From Micromonospora sediminicola (GTDB lineage Bacteria > Actinomycetota > Actinomycetes > Mycobacteriales > Micromonosporaceae), in assembly GCF_900089585.1 (NCBI RefSeq), contig NZ_FLRH01000003.1:853001-917000 (forward strand): a DNA stretch of 64,000 nt, read 5' to 3'. Every line of letters starts with the position of its first letter. The stretch's first letter is position 1. The notes beneath the pieces are model-generated. The model worked only from the letters and a program-made list of their open reading frames with translations. It was not told the DNA's origin and did no database searches. Position numbers and translations under genes: made by a program. This document shows, one piece after another, positions 31,533 to 39,808 of this stretch.

Positions 31533-33932
31533 GTGAAAAGATCCGTCGCCGCCGTCAGCGCAGCGCTGCTCACCAGCGGCGTGCTGACCTGCGTCACCAC
31601 CACGGCGCACGCGGCAGCGCCCAGCGCCCCCAGCCCCGAGCCCGCCGCCGCGGCCCGGGCCGACAGCCTCGTCCGTGCCAACCCCGGCGCCGTCCAGGGC
31701 GCCAGCGGGGAGGCCTACCAGGCCGTCCGCACCAAGGTCGACCCCTCGGGGGCGGCGCACACCCGCTACAGCCGGACCTACCGGGGCCTGCGGGTCTACG
31801 GCGGTGACTTCGTCGTCCACACCGCCCCGAACGGCACCATGACCGGCACCTCGGTCGGCCTGTCCGCCCCGCTCACCCTGGGCACCACCGCCAAGGTGGG
31901 CGCGTCCGCGGCCAAGGCCAGCGCGCGCAAGGCGTTCTCCGGCACCCTCACCTCGATCGGCGCGCCGGAGCTGTTCGTCGACGCCAGCAGCGGCAAGGGC
32001 CGGCTGGCCTGGGAGACGGTCGCCACCGGGTGGAAGGCGGACAAGCAGACGCCGTCGAAGCTGCACGTGGTCACCGACGCCAGCACCGGCAAGGTGATCG
32101 GCTCGTACGACGAGATCGAGTCGGTGGTCGGCAGCGGCCAGGGCATCTACACCGGCACGGTCAGCATCGACACCACGCTCAACGGCAGCACCTACCAGAT
32201 GATCGACCCGTCGCACGGCAACGGCCGGACCTGCGACATGAACAACGGCACGTCGACCTGCACCACGTTCACCGACGCGGACAACGTGTGGGGCAACGGC
32301 GCCACCTCCAACCGGCAGTCCGCCGGCGTGGACGCCCACTTCGGCGCCGCCAAGACGTTCGACTACTTCAAGAACGTGCACGGCCGCAACGGCATCTTCG
32401 GCAACGGGCAGGGCGTGCCGAGCCGGGTGCACTACGGCAACAACTACGTCAACGCCTTCTGGGACGGGTCCCAGATGACCTACGGCGACGGCTCGGGCAA
32501 CTCCCGCCCGCTGGTCTCGCTGGACGTCGCCGGGCACGAGATGAGCCACGGCGTCACCGAGGCGCTGGCCGGGCTGGTCTACTCCGGTGAGTCCGGTGGC
32601 CTGAACGAGGCCACCAGCGACATCTTCGGCAACATGGTGGAGTTCTACGCCGCCGCGCCGAGCGACCCGGGCGACTACCAGGTCGGTGAGAAGATCAACA
32701 TCAACGGCAACGGTACGCCGCTGCGCTACATGTACAACCCGTCGCTGGACGGCTCGTCCGACTCCTGCTGGTCCACCAGCACGAAGAACAAGGACGTGCA
32801 CTACTCCTCCGGCGTCGGCAACCACTTCTTCTTCAACCTCGCCGAGGGCACCGGCTCCACCGCGTACGGCACCTCGCCGGTCTGCGGCTCGGCCCCGGCG
32901 GTGACCGGCATCGGTCGCGCCAAGGCGGAGAAGATCTGGTACCGGGCGCTCGACGTGTACTTCACCTCGAACACCTCGTACGTCAACAACACCACCCCGT
33001 CGAACACTGCCCGGGCGTACACCCTCAAGGCGGCGACCGACCTGTACGGCAACTGCTCGACCGAGTACAAGGCCGTCCAGGCGGCGTGGACCGCGGTGAA
33101 CGTGGCCGGCAACGACGCCCCGTGCAGCTCCACCGGCAACGACTTCTCCGTCTCGCTCTCCCCGACCGCCGGCTCGGTGACCCAGGGCGGGTCCGCCACC
33201 GCCACCGTCGCCACCGCCACCACCAACGGGGCCGCGCAGACCGTGACGTTCTCCGCGTCCGGCCTGCCGACCGGCGCCACCGCGTCGTTCAGCCCCGCCT
33301 CGGTGACCTCGGGCGGCTCGTCCACCCTCACCATCGCCACCAGCGCGAGCACCCCGACCGGCACCTACTCGGTGACGGTCACCGGCAGCGCCGCGTCGGG
33401 CACGAAGACCGCGACCTACTCGCTGACCGTCACCGGCACCGGCGGCGGCTGCACCGGCGCGGGTCAGAAGCTCGGCAACCCGGGCTTCGAGTCCGGCAAC
33501 ACGGTCTGGTCCGCCAGCTCCGGCGTGATCGGGCAGTACGGCTCCCAGGGCCAGCCCACCCACGGCGGGACCTGGAACGCCTGGATGGACGGCTACGGCA
33601 GCACCCACACCGACACGCTCTCGCAGTCGGTGAGCCTGCCGTCGGGCTGCTCGACGTACAACTTCAGCTTCTGGCTGCACATCGACTCGGCGGAGACCAC
33701 CTCGAGCGTGCAGTACGACAAGCTGACCGTGCAGGTGCTCAGCTCCTCCGGCTCCGTGCTGGCGACGCTGGCGACCTACTCGAACCTGAACAAGGCCAGC
33801 GGCTACAGCCAGAAGTCGTTCTCCCTGGCCTCGTACGCCGGGCAGACGGTCACCCTGAAGTTCACCGGCACCGAGGACAGCTCCCTGCAGACCTCGTTCG
33901 TCGTGGACGACACCGCGGTCAACGTCTCCTGA
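31533..33932 (+). CDS. Secreted M4 (thermolysin-like) metalloprotease with C-terminal beta domains
   Basis: 799 aa from GTG at 31533, after GGAGGAGGG. A signal peptide (to AHA-AAP, about residue 27) precedes a propeptide (FTP/PepSY-like, to about 200). The catalytic domain holds HEMSH (335-339) and the third zinc ligand in GGLNEATSD (E359). After the protease domain (about 555), an Ig-like domain (SVTQGGSATATVATATTN) and a jelly-roll-like domain (GNPGFESGN) follow, probably for substrate binding. No membrane anchor, so exported. Confidence 0.93.
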   Translation: MKRSVAAVSAALLTSGVLTCVTTTAHAAAPSAPSPEPAAAARADSLVRANPGAVQGASGEAYQAVRTKVDPSGAAHTRYSRTYRGLRVYGGDFVVHTAPNGTMTGTSVGLSAPLTLGTTAKVGASAAKASARKAFSGTLTSIGAPELFVDASSGKGRLAWETVATGWKADKQTPSKLHVVTDASTGKVIGSYDEIESVVGSGQGIYTGTVSIDTTLNGSTYQMIDPSHGNGRTCDMNNGTSTCTTFTDADNVWGNGATSNRQSAGVDAHFGAAKTFDYFKNVHGRNGIFGNGQGVPSRVHYGNNYVNAFWDGSQMTYGDGSGNSRPLVSLDVAGHEMSHGVTEALAGLVYSGESGGLNEATSDIFGNMVEFYAAAPSDPGDYQVGEKININGNGTPLRYMYNPSLDGSSDSCWSTSTKNKDVHYSSGVGNHFFFNLAEGTGSTAYGTSPVCGSAPAVTGIGRAKAEKIWYRALDVYFTSNTSYVNNTTPSNTARAYTLKAATDLYGNCSTEYKAVQAAWTAVNVAGNDAPCSSTGNDFSVSLSPTAGSVTQGGSATATVATATTNGAAQTVTFSASGLPTGATASFSPASVTSGGSSTLTIATSASTPTGTYSVTVTGSAASGTKTATYSLTVTGTGGGCTGAGQKLGNPGFESGNTVWSASSGVIGQYGSQGQPTHGGTWNAWMDGYGSTHTDTLSQSVSLPSGCSTYNFSFWLHIDSAETTSSVQYDKLTVQVLSSSGSVLATLATYSNLNKASGYSQKSFSLASYAGQTVTLKFTGTEDSSLQTSFVVDDTAVNVS

Positions 33933-34009
33933 CCTGACCGCCCGACCCCGGGGCCCGGCGGCCACCCCACGCGGGTGGTCACCGGGCCCCTCCCGTTACG
34001 GTCGGAGCC

Positions 34010-34777
34010 ATGTCCGACGCGGAACTGACCGTCACGGTGGACGGCCCGGTGGCGACCGTGGTGATACGCAACCCGGCCCGCCGCAACGCCATGACCCCGG
34101 CCATGTGGCGACAGCTCCCGGTGCTGCTGGACGGCCTGGAGGCCGACCCGGCGGTCCGGGTGCTGGTGCTCACCGGAGCGGGTGGCACGTTCTGCGCCGG
34201 CGCCGACCTCGGCGACCTGGACGAGCTGCTGGCCGCCGGTGACGGCAGCATCGCGGTGGCGGCCGAGGAACGGCTCGCCGCGTTCGGCCGCCCCACGGTG
34301 GCCGCCATCGAGGGCGCCTGCGTCGGTGGCGGGTGTCAGCTCGCCGTCGCCTGCGACCTGCGCCTGGCCGCGGCGGACGCCCGGTTCGGCGTACCGCCGG
34401 CGCGGCTCGGCCTGGTCTACCCGGCGCCGACCACCCGCCGGCTGGCCGGGCTGGTCGGGCCGTCAGCGGCCAAGCACCTGCTCTTCACCGGCGAGCTGGT
34501 CGACGCCGAGCGGGCGCTGCGGATCGGCCTGGTCGACGAGGTGCTGCCGGCCGACGCGCTGGCCGATCGGGTCGCGGCGCTGACCACCACGATCGCCGAG
34601 CGCTCCCGGCTGACCGTGACCGCCGCCAAGGAGATCGTCGACGGGCGCGCCGACGCCGACCGGCTGGCCTGGTGGCACGCCCAGGTGCGGGACAGCGGCG
34701 AGGCCCGCGAGGGGGTGTCGGCGGTCAACGAGCGGCGGCCCCCGCGCTTCGGCTGGACCCCGCCGGCCGCCCGCTGA
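34010..34777 (+). CDS. Enoyl-CoA hydratase/isomerase family protein
   Basis: 255 aa. Crotonase fold: oxyanion-hole segment AGGTFCAGADLGDL, then IEGACVGGGCQLAVACDLRLA and RFGVPPARLGLVYP. The Glu positions (FGVPPARLGL) are those of the superfamily, but the two hydratase Glu are not both evident, so reaction type is unsure. Fatty-acid or polyketide-related metabolism likely. Confidence 0.88.
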   Translation: MSDAELTVTVDGPVATVVIRNPARRNAMTPAMWRQLPVLLDGLEADPAVRVLVLTGAGGTFCAGADLGDLDELLAAGDGSIAVAAEERLAAFGRPTVAAIEGACVGGGCQLAVACDLRLAAADARFGVPPARLGLVYPAPTTRRLAGLVGPSAAKHLLFTGELVDAERALRIGLVDEVLPADALADRVAALTTTIAERSRLTVTAAKEIVDGRADADRLAWWHAQVRDSGEAREGVSAVNERRPPRFGWTPPAAR

Positions 34778-34836
34778 CCGCCGTTTGACCAGCACCCCCC
34801 GACGGGTACGTCCCGACCGTCGAACGGGGGACCATC

Positions 34837-35448
34837 ATGGACAGTAGTCCGGAGCGTCGGGAGATCCAGCGGAAGCGGCGTCGGTTCCGCCTGCTGCTGG
34901 TCGGCACGGTGCTGGCGTTCGCGCTGGTGTCGCTGCTGGTCGGGCTGATGGCGGACGGCGCGTTCCCGGGCAGCTGGGTGGAACGCGGTGACCCGCCGAC
35001 CGGGGTGGCGGTGACCGGCGGGGTCCTGGCGGTGCTCGGCCTGGTGCTCGAGATCGTCGGGCTGGTCGGCCTGGTTCGCAGCGGCAGCTACCGGGCCGAC
35101 CGGGAGTCCCGGCTGTGGGCGGTGAGCTTCCGCCGCCGCCGGGAACTGGCCCGGGCCGTCCGGCGCGGTGTGGTGGACTCCCCGGACGACTTGCCCTTCC
35201 TGCGGACCGCCGCCGCGCAGATGGTCCGGCTACGGAGGCAGATCCCCATCATCGGCGGTCTGGTGACGCTGAACCTCGGCCAACTGTTGCTCAGCCTCGC
35301 CCCGATGTGGTTCCTCCTGTTCGGCGTCACCTCGGTGATGTTCGCGTTCGCCAGCTGGCAGATCCTCCGGGACGCGCCCCGGGCCGAGGCGTTCCTGCGG
35401 GAACACCCCGGCGATCCGGCGGTCACCGAGTCGACCGGCTCCCGCTGA
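34837..35448 (+). CDS. Hypothetical membrane protein
   Basis: 203 aa. Basic N-terminus, then TM segments near 19-40 and 57-82, a cytosolic helical loop rich in Arg (RRRRELARAVRRGV), and two more TM segments (IIGGLVTLNLGQLLLSLAP, FLLFGVTSVMFAFASW). Four spans with both ends inside. No family recognised. Confidence 0.7.
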   Translation: MDSSPERREIQRKRRRFRLLLVGTVLAFALVSLLVGLMADGAFPGSWVERGDPPTGVAVTGGVLAVLGLVLEIVGLVGLVRSGSYRADRESRLWAVSFRRRRELARAVRRGVVDSPDDLPFLRTAAAQMVRLRRQIPIIGGLVTLNLGQLLLSLAPMWFLLFGVTSVMFAFASWQILRDAPRAEAFLREHPGDPAVTESTGSR

Positions 35449-35974
35449 CCCGGGCCAGCAGCTCGTCCACCGACCACTGGTCGGAGGCGTGCTCACCGTG
35501 CTTCACCGCGAGCACCCGGCCGTCGGGGGCGATCAGGAAGTCGGCCGGCAGCCCCAGCCGACCGCCGTGCGGGGTGCGGGACGGCAGCCGCTCCCGGCCG
35601 CGCAGGACGTGCCAGGTGCCGCTCGCCACGGCGCGCAGGATCGGCAGCCAGGCGCGCGGGTCGAGCAGCGCCCGCCGCGCGGACTCCACGCCGAACTCCC
35701 GGTAGAGCCGCCGGTCGGGATCGGCCACCACGGCGAACGGCAGGTCGGCGACGTGTTCCCGCAGTTCGTCGGCGGGGGAGTGGAAGAGCACCACCTCGCG
35801 GACGCCGGCCGCCTCGATCTCGGCGTGCCGGCGGACGATCGAGCGCAGGTGGAGATTGCAGACCGGGCAGCCGGCGAAACGCCGGAACTGGAGGTGGACC
35901 AGGAGGTCCGGATCCGGCAGGGCGACCTCGGCGCCGGTGACGCTGGTCAGGTGGCGGGGGGTGACGACGTCCAT
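35423..35974 (-). CDS. Peroxiredoxin-like (AhpC/TSA family) protein
   Basis: 183 aa from ATG at 35974. The thioredoxin-fold core contains FRRFAGCPVCNLHLRSI (CxxC), then VVLFHSPADELREH and PFAVVADPDRRLYREFGVE, as in actinobacterial peroxiredoxin-like proteins. The 3' end overlaps the end of the membrane-protein gene by 26 bp. Divergent to a TetR regulator, with an operator-like inverted repeat between. Confidence 0.85.
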   Translation of the reverse strand: MDVVTPRHLTSVTGAEVALPDPDLLVHLQFRRFAGCPVCNLHLRSIVRRHAEIEAAGVREVVLFHSPADELREHVADLPFAVVADPDRRLYREFGVESARRALLDPRAWLPILRAVASGTWHVLRGRERLPSRTPHGGRLGLPADFLIAPDGRVLAVKHGEHASDQWSVDELLARVSGSRSTR

Positions 35975-35985
35975 GCGTGCTCCCG

Positions 35986-36012
35986 TTGTAGGCGTACAAC
36001 GTACTCCTACAA
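35986..36012. promoter_or_regulatory. Putative TetR operator between peroxiredoxin-like and TetR genes
   Basis: TTGTAGG (35986-35992) and CCTACAA (36006-36012) are a perfect inverted repeat of 7 bp. Further GTAGGCGTA copies lie at 35989 and 36015. The region sits between the two divergent starts, so the TetR protein likely represses both. Confidence 0.6.
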
Positions 36013-36043
36013 CCGTAGGCGTATCTTGTACGCTGTCAAGGCC

Positions 36044-36667
36044 ATGCCCCGTCCCCGTTCCCTGACCCCGGCCCAGCTCGCCGACGCGGCGCTCGCGGTG
36101 CTCGACCGGGACGGCCTCCCCGGCCTCACCATGCGTGCGGTCGGCGCGCGGCTCGGCACCAGCACGATGGCCCTCTACCGGTACGTCGCCGACCGTGACG
36201 AGCTGGAGGCGCTCGTCGTCGAACGGGTCCTCGACGGGGTGGACATGCGCCCGCCGCTCGACGTGCCGTGGCCGGACGGCATCCGGGAACTGGTCGACCG
36301 GGTGCGCGCCGGGGTCGGCGCCCACCCGGCCGTGGTACCGCTGCTCCCGGCGCACCGGCACCGCTCGCCCGGCATCCTGCGCTGGGGCGAGGCGGCGCTC
36401 GCCGTACTGACCCGGGGCGGCTTCGCCGGCACCCGGCGGGTGGTCGCGTTCCGCGCCCTGCTCGCGTACGTGGTCGGGGCGATCCAGATGGAGCACCTCG
36501 GCGCGCTGGGCGGCCCCGGCACGGCGGTCATCGCCGCGCTGCCTCGCGACGAGTTCCCGCTGCTGGCCGAGACCGCACGCGCGGCTGGTGCGGTCGGCCC
36601 GGACGACGAGTTCGGCGGCGGACTCGACCTGCTGCTCGACGGACTCGCCCGGCAGCTCGACGGCTGA
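36044..36667 (+). CDS. TetR-family regulator
   Basis: 207 aa. HTH at the N-terminus (LTMRAVGARLGTSTMALYRYV) followed by DRDELEALVVERV; the C-terminal domain resembles TetR_C (VVAFRALLAYVVGAIQMEHL). Divergent from the peroxiredoxin-like gene; ligand unknown. Confidence 0.92.
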   Translation: MPRPRSLTPAQLADAALAVLDRDGLPGLTMRAVGARLGTSTMALYRYVADRDELEALVVERVLDGVDMRPPLDVPWPDGIRELVDRVRAGVGAHPAVVPLLPAHRHRSPGILRWGEAALAVLTRGGFAGTRRVVAFRALLAYVVGAIQMEHLGALGGPGTAVIAALPRDEFPLLAETARAAGAVGPDDEFGGGLDLLLDGLARQLDG

Positions 36668-36695
36668 CCACCGCCACCGCCCGCGTCCGGCGGCC

Positions 36696-36740
36696 GGGGA
36701 CGGTGGGGCCGGGGACGGTGGGGCCGGGGACGGTGGGGCC
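36696..36740. repeat. Three tandem 15-bp repeats
   Basis: GGGGACGGTGGGGCC three times without spacer at 36696, 36711 and 36726, just after the TetR stop. Intergenic minisatellite; no function seen. Confidence 0.9.
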
Positions 36741-36799
36741 GGCGGGCGCCGCGCCGGGGAAGCTCCCCGACACCGCCCCCTGTGCCCGCCGGCCGTCCG

Positions 36800-37240
36800 T
36801 CACCGCGCCAGCGCGGCCCAGCTCGGCGTCACCGGCTCCCGCCGCAGCGGCATGCCCGCCTCGGCTGGGGTCCGGTCGCCCTTGCGCTGGTTGCAGCCGT
36901 AGCAGGCGGCGGTGGTGTTCCCCCAGGTGTTCCGGCCACCGCGCGAGCGGGGCAGGATGTGGTCGATCGTGCTGGCCGGGCCGTCGCAGTAGGCGCACCG
37001 CCGGCCGTCGCGGCACAGCACCCCGGCCCGGGACCAGGCCGGACCGGAGGTGAACCGCCAGCGGGTCACCACGTACCGGACGAGGCGGACCACCCGCGGC
37101 AGCGGGAAGACGCCGATCACCCGGTCCGGCTCGGACTCGTGGATCTCGGCGACCCGGCGGCAGAGCATCCGGATCGCGTGCTTGACGGTGACCCGGTGCA
37201 GCGGGCCGAGGTCGGCGTTGATGACGAGGACGGCGTCCAC
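36800..37240 (-). CDS. HNH endonuclease family protein
   Basis: 146 aa from GTG at 37240. The HNH core is complete: CAYC, STIDHILPRSRGG, NTWGNTTAACYGCNQRKGDRTP. The N-terminal 50 residues (VLVINADLGPLHRVTVKHAIRMLCRR) match the conserved actinobacterial chromosomal HNH family. It is not in a mobile context. Substrate unknown. Confidence 0.9.
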   Translation of the reverse strand: MDAVLVINADLGPLHRVTVKHAIRMLCRRVAEIHESEPDRVIGVFPLPRVVRLVRYVVTRWRFTSGPAWSRAGVLCRDGRRCAYCDGPASTIDHILPRSRGGRNTWGNTTAACYGCNQRKGDRTPAEAGMPLRREPVTPSWAALAR

Positions 37241-37275
37241 CGGGCTCTCCCTTCACGATCGGTGGTACGGCGACG

Positions 37276-37308
37276 AAAAAGCCGCCCGGTCCACAGGGAC
37301 CGGGCGGC
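37276..37308 (-). terminator. Rho-independent terminator
   Basis: Perfect 12-bp stem (37281-37292 with 37297-37308) around ACAG; on the minus strand it is followed directly by TTTTT. It ends transcription coming from the desaturase-like gene, just upstream of the HNH gene. Confidence 0.8.
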
Positions 37309-37512
37309 GACGACACGAACGCGCGGCGCGCGTCAGTCGGACCTTCCGGGCCGTGGGCCTTCCGCCCGGCAGCCGTCGTCGAGCAGCCACGACGTCATCG
37401 TGGTGGCGGGTCGTAGCGACATCGACGGCTCCTGGAGCGGCGGTTGACCTTGCGCGTTCACGGTAGGTCCACACCGGAGAGGCGGGCAACGCATTTCGAT
37501 CTCACCCGCGCC

Positions 37513-39045
37513 TCAGCGGCGGGCCAGCAGACCACGCGGGCGGATCGAACGGACCGGCTCGGCCGCCGCCCCCTCGGCGCGCAGGATGTGGTTGGCGGCG
37601 ATGATCCCGGTCGCCGCCGAGCGCTCCATCAGCGCGCTCGGGAACTCGGTGCGGATCCCGTCGCCGGCCAGGTAGAGACCCGGCGCGTCGGTGCGTACGC
37701 CGGGCCGCCCGGCGTGGCTGCCCGGGGTGAACGCCGGGGCCTGCGCCTCGACCCGGGCGCGCAGCTCGCGTACCCGCAGGTCGGCCACCTCCGGCCAGAG
37801 CGTGGTCAGCTCCCGCAACATCCGCGCGGCCAGCTCGTCGGCCGGTACGTCCGGCTCGCAGGCGTACGCGTGCAGCTCCAGCACCGAGCCGCCGGTGCGT
37901 TCCGCCCAGCGGCGCGGCTCGGACTCCAGGCGGTGGTAGAGCGTCACCGAGTCCAGGGTGGGCTGCCGGGAGACCCCGCTGAACACCGCCCGCTCCGGGC
38001 GCACGTCGCCGTCCATCCAGTAGCGCGCCACCGCGTACGGGGGACCGGGCCGACCGAACGCGGGCATCCGCGCCACCAGCTCGGGCGCCGCCACGGCCAG
38101 GCCGGGGGAGGCATCGACCAGCGCGGCCAGGGCGGGCGGGTCGACCGCCAGCACCACGTGCGCGGCCTCCCACACGTCGCCGTCGGCGCCGGCCACCCGC
38201 CAACCCTCCGGCGTACGGTCCAGCCGGGCGGCCGCAGCGCCGGTGAGCACCCGGCCGCCGTGCTTCTCCACGTGCCGGGTCAGCGGCTCCCAGATCGCCG
38301 TCGCGTAGTCCTCGTCCGGGCAGTCGAAGGCCAACCCCTCCGGGTTGCCGAGCAGGTAGAAGTGGAACTGGGCGATCATCTCGGCGGCGGACATCTCCGC
38401 CTCGTGGTTGAAGAACGAGTGCGAGAAGACCTCGAAGAGCATCGCCCGGGCCCGGTCCGGCAGCCGCAGCGAGCTGAGCAGCTCGTCGGCGGTCCGCTCG
38501 TCGAACTCGGCGTAGGTGCGCACCGCGTCGTAGGTGAGCAGCGGCAGCGCGGCGTCGCGGTCCATCGACCGCAGGTCCGCCAGGCGCAGGCTCGGGCTGC
38601 GCAGCAGCAGCGCCAGCAGGTTGGCCGGCGGGGCCGGCGGCAGCTTGCCGAACTCCTCGGTCGGCCACTGGGCGGACAGGATCGGATAGCCCGGAATCGG
38701 CTTGAGGAAACCCAGCGCCGGGTCGACCCGGCGCAGGATCGAGCGCCAGTTCCAGTACTGCCGGAAGAAGGCGTGGAAGCCGTGCTCGTTGCGCTGGACG
38801 CCGTCCGGCAGCTCCTCCGGCCAGGCGCCGAGCCGGCCGCCGAGGTGCGGCGCGGCCTCCAGCACGGTCACCTCCACCCCGCGCTCGGCCAGCACCACCG
38901 CCGCCGACATGCCGGCGATGCCGCCGCCCACCACCAGCGCCGTCACCGGTCGCGGCACGCGCGGGGCGCCACCACCGCCCGGGTCCACCACGTGCTCCCG
39001 TACGCCGATGAGGCGACCTACCACTTGCGACAGACCCACGGGCAT
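37513..39045 (-). CDS. FAD-dependent carotenoid-desaturase-like oxidoreductase
   Basis: 510 aa (start at 39045, or at a later GTG before VTALVVGGG). The dinucleotide-binding motif VVGGGIAGMSAAVVLAERG and EAAPHLGGRLG are at the N-terminus; the C-terminus has LYLAGDGIRTEFPSALMERS, the FAD-closing motif. Best resembles phytoene/zeta-carotene desaturase relatives or CrtU-type enzymes. No carotenoid genes are next to it, so the substrate is not fixed. Confidence 0.8.
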   Translation of the reverse strand: MPVGLSQVVGRLIGVREHVVDPGGGGAPRVPRPVTALVVGGGIAGMSAAVVLAERGVEVTVLEAAPHLGGRLGAWPEELPDGVQRNEHGFHAFFRQYWNWRSILRRVDPALGFLKPIPGYPILSAQWPTEEFGKLPPAPPANLLALLLRSPSLRLADLRSMDRDAALPLLTYDAVRTYAEFDERTADELLSSLRLPDRARAMLFEVFSHSFFNHEAEMSAAEMIAQFHFYLLGNPEGLAFDCPDEDYATAIWEPLTRHVEKHGGRVLTGAAAARLDRTPEGWRVAGADGDVWEAAHVVLAVDPPALAALVDASPGLAVAAPELVARMPAFGRPGPPYAVARYWMDGDVRPERAVFSGVSRQPTLDSVTLYHRLESEPRRWAERTGGSVLELHAYACEPDVPADELAARMLRELTTLWPEVADLRVRELRARVEAQAPAFTPGSHAGRPGVRTDAPGLYLAGDGIRTEFPSALMERSAATGIIAANHILRAEGAAAEPVRSIRPRGLLARR

Positions 39046-39080
39046 CCTCCAGTCGGCGGTCCCCCCAGTCTGCCTGAGGT

Positions 39081-39244
39081 GAAAGGAAGGGGCCCCTTTT
39101 AACGCATAGGGATGTGCGGGGTCCCCTGTTAACGCCCCCCCGCGCCCGCGCCCCGCGTGCGCCGAGTGGGCGCGGGGCGCGGGGGAGGCGTTAACAAGGG
39201 ACCCTTCCTCTACCGGAGGCGTTAATAAGGGGCCCTTCCTTTCA
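39081..39244. repeat. Inverted pair of a dispersed intergenic repeat
   Basis: Plus-strand copy at 39081-39139 and minus-strand copy at 39186-39244 of a repeat with AAGGAAGGG, a CCCCTT, TTAACGCC and (in full copies) CTCCGGTA. Between the TTAACGCC blocks a long GC-rich inverted repeat closes a large stem. A third copy is at 51671-51725. The TGA of the next gene falls inside the outer end. Confidence 0.85.
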
Positions 39245-39721
39245 CGGCAGGCAGCGGCGGGGGCGGTCGGAGGGGGGCCAGACGTACTCCAGGTCGGGGG
39301 AGACGTCGGTGAACAGCGGGGCGTAGTGGGCGGGGTCCTTGCGCAGCAGCGACGAGCGGTGGCTGCGGTGCAGGTCGTCCCGGCCCAGCCAGGGCGGCAG
39401 CTCGCCGGTCGAGGCCAGCTCGTCCTGGGTCCGGATCACCGCGATGCCGCAGGCGGTGGCGAGGTCGGTGGCGAGCGTGGCGGCGCAGGTGTCCGCCCGG
39501 CCCGGCTCGCACCACACCGCGCACATGTCCAGCCCGTAGCGGGTCAGGGCCTCCTCGTACCCGGCCCACATCTTCACCGCGGGATGGTTGCGCCAGCCGT
39601 AGTCCGGGCGGGTCAGGCCGCGCAGCACCTGGATGGTCTCCACGCGCTGCTTGCCCAGCCGCTTCTGGTCCAGGGTCCGGGCGCTGGCCAGGAAGTCCGG
39701 ATACGGCAGGAACGTCTGCAT
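39242..39721 (-). CDS. MSMEG_6728-type protein, pyrimidine-dimer-glycosylase-like
   Basis: 159 aa. The N-terminus MQTFLPYPDF and LDQKRLGKQRVETIQVLRGL with YGWRNHPAVKMWAGYEEAL is the conserved actinobacterial MSMEG_6728 pattern, related to T4 endonuclease V-type DNA glycosylases (N-terminal helix and the R/E/W positions). Reaction inferred from relatives only. The stop codon lies in the dispersed repeat. Confidence 0.7.
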   Translation of the reverse strand: MQTFLPYPDFLASARTLDQKRLGKQRVETIQVLRGLTRPDYGWRNHPAVKMWAGYEEALTRYGLDMCAVWCEPGRADTCAATLATDLATACGIAVIRTQDELASTGELPPWLGRDDLHRSHRSSLLRKDPAHYAPLFTDVSPDLEYVWPPSDRPRRCLP

Positions 39722-39808
39722 GCCGGTGCTCTACCCGTACCCGGCGACGCCATGCGTTCATGATCGAGGGGGCTGCGCCCACCGCGAGCGGCTGACTACG
39801 ATCCGGGC

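Noticed and set aside
31458..33965. An 835-codon minus-strand frame opposite the metalloprotease
   Set aside because: Composition is Gly/Val/Arg/Ala-rich without domains, and the plus strand encodes a clear M4 protease over the same bases.
36696..36740. Regulatory iterons after the TetR gene
   Set aside because: Three perfect 15-bp tandem copies without spacers look like a simple minisatellite; nothing nearby suggests binding or replication.
37253..37489. Small minus-strand gene between the desaturase-like and HNH genes
   Set aside because: The frame runs through the terminator hairpin, has no ribosome site and no recognisable fold.
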